DNA of 64,000 nucleotides from Sinotaia quadrata (GCA_028829895.1 CM054181.1:34086259-34150258), one strand, 5' to 3'. Numbered from the stretch's first letter, positions 43,861 to 56,446 are shown. Program-made: numbers and translations. Notes: a model not told the origin generated them from the letters alone.

Positions 43861-46800
43861 ACTAGCCACCACCCTCCTTTCCTAGGTATCTTTGAGCCAT
43901 CATGAAACTAGATCGCGGTTGGGTCATGACCCACTGTTAACAGGGAGACCAGCTGGAAATGAAAACAGAGCAGCATGCAGAGTGTTACTGGCCAGATCAG
44001 ATGAGTGATGTCACACCACAATTCTTTTGCCCCATGGTGATTACACAGTAAGTTCAGTCCCATTCGGGGAATTCCCTAGACATGTCAGCATACAGCTCTT
44101 GACCTAATGGTTAAGTAAAACCTACATTTGGGCCAGGTTAAAGAGCAGAAACATTCAGCCGAGTAGACAAGTACAGCTGTGTTTACATTTTGCGATGCTG
44201 AGTGGGTATCTTATGATTTTTCGCATAACTTTCCCAATGATATATTAAAGGATAGAGATGCATGATGAACTGATGGGAAATTGAATTATCTTCCCAGGTG
44301 AAGTGTTCTAAGGCCACCCTATATCTTCCCCAACCTGATAGATTAGTGGAGAAATTCAATCCCGCTAATGTGAAAATGGAAATATGTCTGGAGCAGGCTC
44401 AATATTGAAATAGGTGTATGAAACCAGGTTGACACCTCGCTCACTAAACTGTAAGACAGTATTTTTAGATTTTATGTTTGGTGGAAACCTAAACTATCTT
44501 TCACAAACATGGTGATGCTAGATGTGAAATGCCAATCAAATGCTGTCACTGACATAATTTCAAATGATGGCAACCCATTGGCACCAGATAAAAGAGAGGC
44601 ATATCATTCAAGCACTATTACAGTGAATGCTACTACTTTCTATCCCAACACTAACTATGGTTCTAAGAGCAAGATATTCAACCCATTTCAGTCATAAGGC
44701 CATTTAGAATGCGACTAAAATTAATGATTTCAGAATGATCAGGCTTGGTCGAGCAACTGTTTGATTGAAATGCGTAGTGTTGACTTGTTTGAAAAGTAAG
44801 GTGAGAGAAAATAGGTTTTTGCATGTTGATAGATCTAAGAAAAGAGCACACGCCAGTTCTAGAGTTAGATCATAGATGATCTATGTAAGCTACGGGATCA
44901 ATAAACTTCTTGAATAGTCAGACCAAATTACGCACAGAGACTCAGTGCGAGTGAGATGATTTAGCACACAGAATGTTGAGTGTGGAAACAGTGGAATAAA
45001 AGTTTCTTGCATTGAAATTTCTCTGTAACCACTTCAGAAACCTTATGAAAATATTTTTGTATTCCTTCTCTTATAAGGGAAGGGGAGGAAACAAAATCTT
45101 AATGTGCTGTCTTCATTTATATTGTGTAAAATGTGCTCTGTTGACTTACAAGGTTTGTGCTTAAAACGTTTGTGCAAATTGAATAATACATTAAACAACA
45201 GTCTATTTTTTGCTGTTCATCTTAATTTAAGTTTAAAAATTAAAAATAAATTTTGCATCAAAATATTTAGCAATCACCAGTAACAGTGTTATAATTGAAA
45301 ATACTTCATAGTATGATATACGTGTTTGTAAAAATTAAAATTTTAAGTTTATGTGAACAATCATTTGAATATGAGTCAGTGGTCATAATCAGACATAAGG
45401 CTTTACAAACTTGCATAATGTTCAGTAAAACTGTTTGGCTAATCTTTTTTATTTAATTTATTTGACATTGAATATATATATATATACCCCCACTGAATGC
45501 AGACTTGAATGAAGAAAATAGTCACGAAAATGACGTTTGCGATGTACTTTACTGTTATATGGGCATCCGAAAGCGATGGCGCATACCCATTCGTTCGACA
45601 GTATAGCTAGGATAATTGTCCGGATGTATTTGAAGGGAAATTTGTATCTTTGACCTTCGTGCTCAAGGTCGCATTTTTATCATTCTTTCCAAACAAATAG
45701 GGAGGGACGTAAGCATTTTTTCTTAAATATAAAATCATGTAAGAAATGCCCAAACTATCGTCTACATCACTGTTTTAATAACAAAGAATTTTTTTTAATG
45801 AGAAGATAACCTTAATCTGCTCACTATCAATGATGATTACATAAAATTCAGAAATATCTTTAAAATTCAGAATTACCATTTCACACCACAAGTCTTTCTA
45901 CCATATATAATTTTATTTCAAATTGCTTGATTTGCTGTTTGCCTATTTCAGCAATTACTATAAAGAAAATACGCAGAACCTAGGAAGACAGAGTTTCTAA
46001 ACTGTTATCAATACACTTGTATACTTAACTCAAGGATACAAGTTTTTATATTCAGATCTGTGCACTAGAATGTCTACCATTCTACTCATCTAGTGCCTGT
46101 AGAGTCAGTGAGTCTGTCTGGGAAGATGTACTCCACAAGTCTACAGCTATTTGTGTAGAAGGAAAGTACTGTATTTAACTCCAAAAGAATTTTGTAAGAT
46201 GCGAACCCTGATTGGATCAGCTCTCATCATTAACTGTACTCAAGAAAAGGCTATAGATTGATCTGAGTCATTAAAGCATTTACGATTTACCATGAAGTTG
46301 CTTACTAATGCCACCAGTTCCTTCATAATCCATTCGTTCTGTCAGCTGAATGTGACTTGGAGCACTCTTAATCTTGTAGGTCAATTATATACTTGTCTAA
46401 TGATGTGTCTGTGTGCAAGCAATAATTGCTCATTTGTGACTTCGTTTGTACTTGGGCTGTGGAGCAATAAGAGAAGCGAATGTATACACGACATCAACAT
46501 CTGAAATCACATTCGCCTATCATTGAGAGGTGAATATAGTGATTTAAAGTGGATCATTATCTAATTATACTTTTTTTTTTAAAAAAAGAGAATAAATATT
46601 TTGAATACTATTTTTTTAAAACTATATGAAACCAAATTAATCCCTCCAAAAGATACAGTAATATAGCTTAGCTGATTTGATTTTTTTCACCTCAGTTTGC
46701 TCAGCATAGTCTACAGACTGTAAGTCACGCTTGTTGCTCCTTAGAGGGTTTCTCAGTCTCTACCTCTATTAGAATCAGTGAACATAGTGGCCATATTAGT

Positions 46801-47103
46801 CATTCCCATTAACTTGTGTCACTAACTTAGAAACATAGTACATGTAGAACAGCTAGTTTAGACCTACAAGGAGACTATGGTCATTTTCAAAAAAGCTTTC
46901 TAGACATCATCTTGTTCATCAGTAAGAACTGTCATTTCTTTTTTTGGTTGTTGTATATTCAACCTGCTCGTTTGTAAATCAGTCGTCTTCGTCTCTGGAA
47001 TTTTATTTTGGTAATTCTCCTATGGTGCATTTGCTTGAGTTTAGGTAGGTGCATGTAGAAAATCTGGCTCTTTTTCAGTGCCAAACAGTCGGTATGCTTG
47101 CAG

Positions 47104-47106
<3 letters not shown>

Positions 47107-47163
<57 letters not shown>
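47107..47163. repeat. (CT)n-(CA)n compound microsatellite
   Basis: About 17 CT units directly followed by about 11 CA units. Confidence 0.95.
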
Positions 47164-47165
<2 letters not shown>

Positions 47166-48775
47166 AGAAAAGGTTTCAGATAAAATGTCATTCCCTCCTA
47201 TATTTAATTTTTGATATTTATAGTTGGGATCCGGGCGAGATTTACAGAAGATCCTGACAGATGACCGTGAAGGCATATGTGTTATTCTTGCAAACAAAAA
47301 AACATTTCCGATAAATTTTTCTGCTTTTTCCTGGTTGAGAGGGTGACCGGTCAGAAATTTTACAGCGCACAGGGAATTTCTCGCTGAGTGTACTTTTCCC
47401 CTTGTTGCAGCACTCCTCGGAAAAAAATTAAAATGAAATATGTTAGTACCTCCCGTTGTATATAGGAAAGATGTAGTTATTCCTCTAGCGCTGGTCACGT
47501 AGGCGGGGTTTTGTTGTTTCGTTATGTCGTAGAGACTTACGTAGAAGGTGTTGAATGCGCTGACCACCAAGTCGGTCAGTGGGTGCCTACTGCCTGTACA
47601 TTGTAATTGTTTCCGTATGGGTAATATTGTGTAATTATTGCAAAATGCTTAGAACTTTATAAGAATAAAGAATAAGCATTATCTTCTTGAAATGATGGGA
47701 AGATTTATTCTATTTATCTATGGCATTTGATATAATAACATTTTCTTATTTTTATTTGCACTACATGCTTGTTTTCATGTTTTTTCGAGGTTCAAATCAT
47801 GTCTCGCTGAAAAAGAAAAATCCATGCATAAATATAAATACTCCAGTACACCTACACTTTGTTCATTAGATGTACCACAAGATTCTCTACTGAGACCACA
47901 TCTCTCTATTTTTTAAGCACATCTCACTATTTTTTAAGCACATCTCTATAATAATCACTGTATAAATCAAGTTGCCTGAAAGAAGTTGCCTCTACCATTC
48001 AAAGAATGGAGAAGTGCGTTTTCATGTTATCATGGATTATTATGAATTATATGCAAATGAATGCTGATAAAACTGAAATCATTGCTTGCAAATTTCCTAA
48101 AGTCAAACCTTCAAATCAATTAACATCATTTAGAAATCTATGAATCATCGCTGACAAATGTACTTGTAGGCAGCTTATCTTGATATGACTCAGCACTACT
48201 CTCATTCTTCTGTCACTTATAGCGCATGTCACGTAATGGCATGATGTAGTTATATTTACAGACAGAACCAAACACATAATCTCTGCTTTCTTACACTCTG
48301 ACCGCCATTGACTCACATACCCCACCCCCCACCCCCACCCACCATTTTGCTAGAAACTTGTAATCATCTGAAATATGCATTTCCATGTCAAAACTAAATC
48401 TCTAGACAATATACTTTTTCATATCAAGTCCTGTTACTCGGAATGAACTTCTGGAAGAGTTTATACACAAAGAATTGGTTATTACATTTAAGAAAGTACT
48501 TTCAAATATAACAAGAATATTTTCTGGCATTTTTTGTTTATAAATTTTATTGGGGTAGGCGGGATGCACTTATTTACAGATACAATAAACGTTTAAAGCT
48601 ACTAAAGATTACAAACTCCATTATCATGAGTTATTATTTTTCCAAAGTAAATTAGAACGCATTGTAATTTAACTAGTGTTTGATAAGGAAGAGGACAAAG
48701 TTAGTACTTAAAAAATTCAATTTAAAGCTATTCTTTATACATTTTGTCTCCCAGAGGGAGGTCTGCGGACATGAC

Positions 48776-49010
48776 TTTGATGACTGAAGAATGAAACTGA
48801 GGTATGGTAATTGAGGTCTAATGACTAATGACAGAGAACTGACGTCTGATGATTGAAGACAAAAAACTGAGGTCTGATGACTAAAAACAAAGAATTGATG
48901 CCTGAAGGCAGAGAATTGATGTCTGATGACTGAAGGCAGAAAACTGAGGTCTGACTTTTGAAGGCGGAGAATTAATGTCTGATGAATGAAGGCAGATAAT
49001 TGATATTATA
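48776..49010. repeat. Minisatellite, about 31-bp unit
   Basis: Around seven degenerate direct copies of the type gatgactgaaggcagagaat followed by tgaggtct. Confidence 0.75.
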
Positions 49011-49943
49011 GTTAGGGTTAGGAATATTAAATTACTGACTGATCCGGGTAGACTAATCATAAATCATTTAGTGCTAAATGAACTTTGTAAAAGAAAGAAA
49101 TAGCCAGTTAAACAATTAAATTGCTCTTCCATTTAATGGAGCATATAGTGTATTGTCAACATACACTGCCAGACACCACGCAATCATCACACAAGACCCT
49201 GTACAATACTAATATTTTAGGATAATACAGGACAATTTTAAGAGTCAATGCATCTCATATTTTCTCAGGCATTCATTTCTTTCTGAGTAAAATTTAATGA
49301 CAAAGATCAGTACTCCTTTATTTAATTTATTCTGAAAGAAAACAACAATTCTTATTATCGCAATCTTGCAATCATAAATTGCCTAGTAAGCATTCAATGA
49401 TAAATTATTTTATCATGGATTCATATAATTGTTTTGGCTACATGATTATCTGGCTGTAGCCTCATACTAACAAACCTAAATAACGGAAAACATGATAGTC
49501 TGAATTCAGACTGTCACCAAAGATCCAAAAAAGTAAAAAAAAAACCTCCTGTATATCTGAGAGAACAGAGAACGCACAATTTGCAAGCAAATTTAAGGAG
49601 TAACACTACCCCGTGTCGTTGACTGTGTCGGGAATGACCATGTTTACTGACATGCAGTTGTCTGGGCATCGATATTTGCTTTTCATAAATCAAAAAATAA
49701 TGTTAAATTGATTTGGGCTATTGCATAATATTAGTAAAAGGATTAAAGTATATGTACTTGGTTTTGATTCATTCTAACTGATCAAAAGTGGTTTATATAC
49801 ATTGTTTTACTCTAATTAGCGTAAGAGTTATCTCCCTTGAAGTTCTGTAAAGATAGTTAACATCATCATATGTCCTCAGTAACATTAATTTTACGCTATC
49901 CCGCTGAGCCGTCACCACGTATTCTCCTTGACTATCTTAGGCG

Positions 49944-50378
49944 TCAGTCTGTTACCGTGTCGTGCGGGCTGGGCAGGCGAAGAGGTGCCAGGTTGCCCTG
50001 TTTGTCGTGCGGGCCGGGCAGGCAAAGAAGTGCCGGGTTGTCCTGTGTGTCGTGCGGGTCGGGAAGGTGCAGAGTTGCTGAGTTGCCCAGTGTGTCGTGC
50101 GGTCTGGGTAGGTGCAGAGGTGCTGGGACGACCAGTATGTCGCGCACGCTATGATACTGCTGGAAAGAGGGTTCCGTGCATGTCACGTGCCGCTGAAAGA
50201 TTTGAACGGGAGCTTCTGAGTTAGACGACCTGACGCTGTCCATACAGTCCGAGCTGTTAGGAAGCCACTTCCTGTTGCTAGTGTAGCCTCCCAGCCCCGT
50301 CTGGAAAACATGGACGCGCGTTTTTTGGCGCATGATTTTCCGCACTGGGAAGCATTTGTAGCTTGGGTCAAAATTAAG
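49944..50378 (-). CDS. Gene B last exon (15-residue repeat C-terminus)
   Basis: 435 bases, phase 0, to a TGA at 49944-49946. The acceptor is strong (cttttccaaacag). It encodes 144 residues beginning LNFDPSYKCFPVRKIMRQKT, then a unique basic/Ser region, then four 15-residue repeats (45 bp): LHLPRPHDTLGNSAT, LHLPDPHDTQDNPAL, LCLPGPHDKQGNLAP and a truncated LRLPSPHDTVTD. The GC and CpG content of the repeats is far above the surroundings. Plus-strand frames over them (CRAGRAGKEVPGCPV type) are mirror artefacts. No family is recognised. The exon follows 51175-51457 in phase. Confidence 0.6.
   Translation of the reverse strand, partial: LNFDPSYKCFPVRKIMRQKTRVHVFQTGLGGYTSNRKWLPNSSDCMDSVRSSNSEAPVQIFQRHVTCTEPSFQQYHSVRDILVVPAPLHLPRPHDTLGNSATLHLPDPHDTQDNPALLCLPGPHDKQGNLAPLRLPSPHDTVTD
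49955..50145. repeat. Coding minisatellite, 45-bp unit, 4 copies
   Basis: GC-rich direct repeats with core tgtcgtgcgg-ctgggcagg on the plus strand, located inside the last exon of gene B and in frame with it. Confidence 0.9.
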
Positions 50379-51174
50379 CTGTTTGGAAAAAGAAAATCAC
50401 GTATTGTCAGTTTCCAATCAGAAATCCAGCCTCAAGCTTCTCACAATAACTATGATAGAGAGGGAGAAAAATATCAATATATTTGATAACAAATATACGC
50501 ACATGTGTATTTGGTAATACGCTTCACATTTCAAATTCTGTATTGAAAAGTCAAATTTAATGCATCCTTGTACTGAAAAGTCCTTATTTGTAGAAGTCTT
50601 ACAGGACTGAAAGATCGGAGAAGGAAAAGAGGCTGTGTCTGCTTCTGTTTAAGATATTCATCCACACTTCGAGATGTCTGTCTGTTCCATAGCTATAGTC
50701 TGTTTCCTAGTTTCAAGATATTTCCTGCTTCTTACCGTGCTCGATGGTATGTGCTCAGAAAATGTCCGCCATTCCAATCTATCAGGATCTGTAACTGTCG
50801 TCTGCTTCCAATCAACTCTGGATGTCATCCTTGAGGACAATTCTGCAACTTCCTACATTAAAATAATTCCACGAACTTGTCATTATTGTTTTAAAACTCT
50901 GCTAAATACGTCAAGACTAAACGAAGAGAACTCTAGATAATTACGTAAATATCGTAAGAGGATATCGCATTATTAAAGGTGTTCTGATTTGGGGTTCAGT
51001 GTTATCAAAATAGTAACATATGACTCTCTTTTTGGTTTAGGGCCTATAATCATAACATCACATGCATATTACAAAATATATTTAAGACATGTGACAGATT
51101 TTCATACTTTAAGCTATAATCGTATGCTGTTGTTGTTTGTAGATAGATAGCGGATAGATAAAGAATATTCTGAC
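50379..51174. other. Intron of gene B, with possible cassette exon
   Basis: Contains a 107-bp exon-like segment (50736-50842, minus strand) with acceptor ttgcag and strong donor GTAAGA. If included after 51175-51457 it reads a TGA after five codons. It also contains a 30-bp inverted copy of part of the upstream exon at 50425-50454. Confidence 0.45.
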
Positions 51175-51457
51175 CTGTTCTCGGCAGCGCTGTGATATAT
51201 CTGAAAGAATCTGTTGTTGTTTGCCTAGACGTCGCTTGTCGTAGCTTGACAACAGCCCCATGACGGCCGCCCGTTTGGGTGTGGGAAGGCGCTTGCCACG
51301 GTCTCTCATGAGCAGCGTGCTTTCGCGCAGGAGGACAAGATCTCCCTCCTCCCCCTGGTCTTTCATGAAATGGGGGAGAAGAGACGGAAGGTTGCCATAG
51401 TTACTGTGAGAAGCTTGAGGCTGGAACAACCGCATACTGCGATCCGATGGAAGTATG
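51175..51457 (-). CDS. Gene B internal exon
   Basis: 283 bases: one base completes a codon from the previous exon and 94 codons follow; acceptor gtaactgcag, donor CAG|GTCAGA, phase 0 out. The peptide starts ILPSDRSMRLFQPQASHSNY and contains LLPHFMKDQGEEGDLVLLRE, RGKRLPTPKRAAVMGLLSSY and DKRRLGKQQQILSDISQRCR. Codon use and the absence of stops look coding, and the exon joins the last exon (49944-50378) in phase. The basic, helix-forming second half suggests a soluble intracellular protein. I do not recognise the family. Confidence 0.6.
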
Positions 51458-52084
51458 CTGCAGTTACCATGTATAGTTTGTTAGCACTGTCTTCAGTCTG
51501 AGGGCGTTGAAGATTTGTTGGATAGTGTTTTCTGAAAATACCATCATTCGGCTGATGAATAAACACATTTTGGTATTTTCCTATTATTTCTAGTTCAAAT
51601 ATCTTATCAAAGTAACTTTATGGTTCCTGGAAAATGAAGTTAACGTTGATAAATACATGACCCAATTAGTATTAGAACCAACAAATACTCACCAATAAAA
51701 CATTTAAAAATAAAACATCAAATCTTTAACATCCATCACCTGAAAGAGTGTGATAGAACCAACACTTAATAAAGAAGGAAAGAAACTTATTTTTGGAATG
51801 GGATTGTTTTTTTAAAATAAGATTTGGGGGGAAGGAGTTGAGAGTGTAGTCATGCACCCCTTTCTTTCGGTTTAGCGGAAGAAAACTCGGACATCTCAAT
51901 GAAGACTGTACAAACTGTCCCTGAGATCAGTAAACCTATCAGCTTTTCCTAGTCCTCCGAAGATTGAAATGTCAAATAATTTTGGGAACCTCTCTATTTT
52001 TCAATATATGATATCCAGTATACAGTCTAAAATCCATAACTTCTTTGTCGCCAGATTTTTGCAAGTAAGCATAAATTGATCTAA

Positions 52085-52352
52085 TTCTGCAAGTGATTTA
52101 TTACTGAATTATACTAGATCTAATTGTGCAAGTGGTTTGTTACTAAATTATACTAGATCTAATTGTGCAAACGGTTTGTTACTGAATTATACTAGATCTA
52201 ATTGTGCAAGTGGTTTGTTGCTAAATTATACTAGATCTAATTGTGCAAGTGGTTTGTTAATTATACTAGATCTTATTGTGCAAGTGGTTTGTTACTAAAT
52301 TATACTAGATCTAATTGTGCAAGTGGTTTGTTACTGAATTATACTAGATCTT
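52085..52352. repeat. Minisatellite, 38-40-bp unit, about 7 copies
   Basis: Near-identical copies of the type ctaattgtgcaagtggtttg followed by ttactaaattatactagat. One copy is shortened near 52255. Confidence 0.95.
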
Positions 52353-52612
52353 GCAACAGTCAAGTCGAGAGGATACTAGTGAGTCGACGTGTTCATTTTG
52401 TAACAAGTAAAAGTGTGTTTTGTTTTTATTATTTTGTAACGGGCTTTATAACGAGTAAGCAGTATCAATATATAAAGAATCCAGTCAGAATTTTAAAGAG
52501 CAATTTTCAAGGGGCGCCATTTAAAAAAAAAATTGCCCTGGGTGTCATCAAACCTAGTTACGCCTCTGATGCTTAGATACATAAATCAAATCACTACCGT
52601 TAAGCATGCGTT

Positions 52613-52616
<4 letters not shown>

Positions 52617-52690
<74 letters not shown>

Positions 52691-52716
52691 CAACAACTAC
52701 TACTACTACTACTACA
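52617..52716. repeat. Compound microsatellite (CA)n(CCA)n(ACA)n(CTA)n
   Basis: Four different short repeats abut: about 20 CA units, then CCA, then CAA and then CTA units. It looks like stepwise mutation and expansion from one tract. Confidence 0.95.
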
Positions 52717-54289
52717 AAATGCCTCTTTGCTTTGGCAGACCGTTCAGAATAGGAAAAGTGACTTAGCAAGATCATGATGGCGATTCAGTAAATGACGACA
52801 TAAATTTGCAAACTGGATCCTCTCTCTTCATGAAGTACCAAGCTATATCACTGTGGAGACACGCACACTATCCGGGGCAAGTAGGAGAGTGATTGCATAG
52901 ACACTCCTTACGTGTGCAAGTTCTATACAACAGCTACTGCGTGTCCTAAAACTGAAAACTAGTAGGAATCCTAAAACCGAAAACTATCAGGTAGAATCCA
53001 AGAGCTATCTCATATGTACGAATCAATAGCTCTACCCCGCGAAGTTCCTTTTGCTGCACAAGTTATTAACCCTTTCACCTTTAGATCCGAACCTTCTACT
53101 AAAAACGAAAGAATGAAATTCCAGTTAAGGGTGTTTTAGTAATGACGTCAGCAAGGCTCAATCAATTCAGACACTCGTGGAAATATGAATTTCATGCGTT
53201 TGTTTCGGTCCAGTTAAGGATATTTTTGGAATGAAGACCAGCAAGGCACAATTAAATCAGACACTGTGAGAAGTTAGAATTCATTTATCTGTTTCGGTTT
53301 ATTCGTGTGGCCAAGACTTTGTCCTTTTATCCCACGGAACTGTCACTCTTTGATGATGCTTAACACCTTCTAAGGGAAACGGCAATTGACTCCACAATGA
53401 AGTTTTCATCAGGACAAGATAACACTGATATTGTAAAATTGTATTGTTTTTATTAATATTGAATAATTAATAATTTACTAAAACTTCAAATATTCGCTTA
53501 TCTGGACGACATGACTGTTTTTTTCCAATATTACGTACATTGTGAAGTAATATATGACGTTTGAAATAAAATAAGGCAAATTAATAGCAAAGATACAAAA
53601 TAAAAATTCGTACTTTAGAAACATTTTTATTCTTTAACCTCACATTCACATCTAAGTGCACACTTACAACATATAGATTATGGTATTTATACGTAGCAAA
53701 TGTGTGAACAAAATGTCTTTCAAAAGCAGGTTAGACTTTTCACGTGCTGTGCCACTTAATATTAAGAGGATATCTGGTTTTGGTTAGCCCACCTAAGTTT
53801 TAGTTTTTAGTTGAGCCGACACACAAATCTTCCTCCTGGATTGTTTTTTTTAAATGCAGTGTTATCTACTTTATAATTCTATCCTGACATACAGTATAAT
53901 GTTGATGGAATCCCCATTGTATTGTTAACATTTGGGAAAGGTGGCATTACATCACAAATAAAACATTTTTTTAAAAGTAGGTTTAAGTGTTAAATATTTT
54001 CTATCTGCAGAAGAAATTCTATATTACCTAAAACATTCTTAAAAGAACATCCAATCCTTAGAGCATACTAGCAAAATATTTTCTTGAGACATTGCAAATT
54101 GCTTTGGAAAATAAAAGAGAGAAATATTACAAAACACTTCCAAACATCATCTTTCAGTTTTACTTCTTATTTAAGTATTCAGCACTCTCCTCTCCTTTAA
54201 TGAAGATTCTAGCATCTAGCAAGATAGTTATTCTGTCCTCTCTAAATCTTTCCAGTCAAGACTAATTAATTCATTAGATGCAATTTATT

Positions 54290-55530
54290 CAAGTTTGTGG
54301 GTATAGTTACAACATAATCTTAAAAATTATATTTGTGATTGTGGGTACATTCACAACACAATCTTAAACACTATATCTGTGAATGTGGGTATAGTCACAA
54401 CATAATCTTAAACACTATATTTGTGAATGTGGGTACATTCACAACACAATCTTAAACACTATATTTGTGAATGTGGGTATAGTCACAACACAATCTTAAA
54501 CACTGTATCTGTGATTGTGAGTACAGTCCAAACATAATCCTAAACAACATACCAGTAACTGTGGTTTTAGGTCAAAAACATTCATAGACTTTACATCAGT
54601 GATTGTGATAATCGTTTAAACACAATCTAAATCAATGGCTGCAGATTCTTTTGAAACAGTCTTAAACAATAATATTATTTGTGATTGTTGTTATGTCCAA
54701 CATAATCCTCAAGACTAATAATTCATTGACTGTTGTTTTAGCATGAGTATAATCTTAATTACTATAACAGTGATAGTGGTTTTAGTCCAAACATAATTAT
54801 AACTCAATATTAATGAACATGGCTTAGCTCCAAACATAATCCTTAATACATATTTTTTTATATTAGTGATTGTGGTTTTGGTATAAACATAATTTTAAAC
54901 ACTAAGTCAGCCATTGTGGTTTAGTCCAACGATAATCTTAAACATTATGCCAATAATCGTGGTTTAATCTCAATATAATCCTAAGCACTATAACAATGAC
55001 TGTGGTGTTGTCTCAATAGAATTCAAGATATTATAACAAATATTGAGGTTATAGTCTCAGCATAATCCTAAGTACTATAACAATAATTGTGGTTTTAGTC
55101 TCAATATAATCCTATCTCAGTGTTTTCTTAAGTACTATAAAAATGATTGTAGTTTTAGTCTCAATATAATCCTATCTTAGTGTTTTCTTAAGTACTATAA
55201 AAATGATTGTGGTTTTAGTCTCAATATAATCCTATCTCAGTGTTTTCTTAAGTACTATAAAAATGATTGTGGTTTTAGTCCCAATATAATCCTATCTCAG
55301 TGTTTTCTTAAGTACTATAACAATGAAAAATGAGTGCGGTTTAATCCAATCATAAACTTGAACACATATCGTCCTAAAACCTAATCAGTAATTATGGTTT
55401 TAGTCTCAATATATAATCTTAAACACTGTATCAATAACTGTGGCTTTAGTTGAAATACAGTCCTAGTCAATATAATAAACAGTGATTGTGGTTTTAGTCA
55501 AACATAATCTTGAAAACTGTGTAAGAGATC
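54290..55530. repeat. Long minisatellite array, 44-bp and 60-bp units
   Basis: The left part (54290-54560) has ~44-bp copies with caatcttaaacactatat and gtgaatgtgggta. The middle is degenerate. At 55070-55330 there are four nearly identical 60-bp copies with gattgtggttttagtctcaa and tatctcagtgttttctta. All share an 'ataatctta...gattgtggttttagtc' theme, so the whole 1.2 kb derives from one ancestral repeat. Confidence 0.9.
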
Positions 55531-55764
55531 AGACAAAAACCAAATTGACACTAATGTTTTCCCGTACACCGCCAACGATTCCATTGAAAGGTTGTCAGTT
55601 ACTGTGTCTGTGATTCTATGTAACAACCAATAACAAGACTACGAGTCTGCAAAGTCTAAATGAAAAAGTCTGTATCGACTTCCGAAAATCACTCATCAGA
55701 AAGCTTGTATTGTTTTTCATTGCTTTAAGTATTAATTTACCTATCGTGTTAGTTTGTTTGTTAC

Positions 55765-55785
55765 CTCATTTGTCTGAACCGCCAT
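55765..55785 (-). CDS. Probable first coding exon of gene B
   Basis: ATG at 55785 in a good context (GAGATGGCGG), encoding MAVQTNE and ending GAG|GTAACA in phase 0. A housekeeping-type promoter lies directly upstream. A second, out-of-frame ATG further upstream (MTSLGDGGSDK then stop) would be a short uORF. The link to exons at 51175 and 49944 is by strand and position only. Confidence 0.4.
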
Positions 55786-55870
55786 CTCCAAGTGACGTCA
55801 TCAGTCCCCACTTTTCCAGTGATCCGGAAGCGCCCCAACTCGTCAGAGCCATGCACAGTTGTACGTTGTG
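55786..55870 (-). promoter_or_regulatory. CRE and ETS motif cluster, candidate gene B promoter
   Basis: The palindromic CRE TGACGTCA lies at 55793-55800 and an ETS-type CCGGAAG at 55824-55830, in a locally CpG-rich stretch (55790-55930) within AT-rich DNA. CREB/ATF and ETS sites near the start are typical of broadly expressed animal genes. Confidence 0.4.
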
Positions 55871-56164
55871 GAAATGACTTACTTGTGTACCTCGCTAACC
55901 CACTCTAATCGTAATGCTACTTGATATTTCACGTTTTCGCTTCAATGAACATATCGCAAGCAAGACCCTACTGAATGTGTTCTGCCAGTTTTACCTGATT
56001 AGTCGGTAACCAGTTTGGCTTGAACAATGAGTCACACTAGAGCTATATGTTCCTTTACATTACTTGGAAGAAAGTAGTTTAACAAAATATATACTTTTTG
56101 CAGGGCAGTATTTGATTAATCAATCCTCCTTTATATTTAGTATCGACTAAAATGCGTTTGGACG

Positions 56165-56289
56165 GATAGATAGACAGACAGACAGACAGATAGATAGATA
56201 GATAGATGGATAGATAGATAGACAGACAAACAGACAGTCAGATAGATAGATAGATAGATAGATAGACAGACAGATAGATAGATAGATAG
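56165..56289. repeat. (GATA)n/(GACA)n microsatellite
   Basis: Interspersed GATA and GACA tetranucleotides for about 125 bp, downstream of gene C. Confidence 0.95.
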
Positions 56290-56446
56290 TTTTTGTTTTT
56301 TTTAATGAAAATATGTCGATTAATGCAATGTCTTAATATAAGTAGAGAGAGAGAAGAATGGGTGATTGGATGGATAGATAGTCAACAAAATAATCAACAA
56401 GTGACCTTTTATTCTCGTTACACATTTGTAAAGACTGATGTTAAGG

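Larger units (their letters stand above)
38404..49943. other. Intergenic region with decayed mobile-element DNA
   Basis: An 11.5-kb stretch between the 5' end of gene A and the 3' end of gene B. It holds retroelement-like blocks (about 39100-40130 and 41650-43860), a possible LINE endonuclease relic (40600-40815) and several microsatellites. Between 44000 and 49900 I see mostly unassigned sequence. The minus-strand 203-codon frame at 46959-47570 crosses a (CT)n(CA)n microsatellite and has no recognisable domain. Confidence 0.5.
51458..55764. other. Intron region of gene B, minisatellite-rich; middle exons not found
   Basis: If the start exon at 55765-55785 is right, one or more exons totalling 2 modulo 3 bases must lie here, but none could be picked with confidence. 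The stretch contains a 39-bp minisatellite, a compound microsatellite and a 1.2-kb array of 44- and 60-bp units, listed separately. Confidence 0.45.

Noticed and set aside
46959..47570. 203-codon minus ORF
   Set aside because: It is carried through a (CT)n(CA)n microsatellite read as Cys-Val and Arg-Glu runs; no domain and no splice context.
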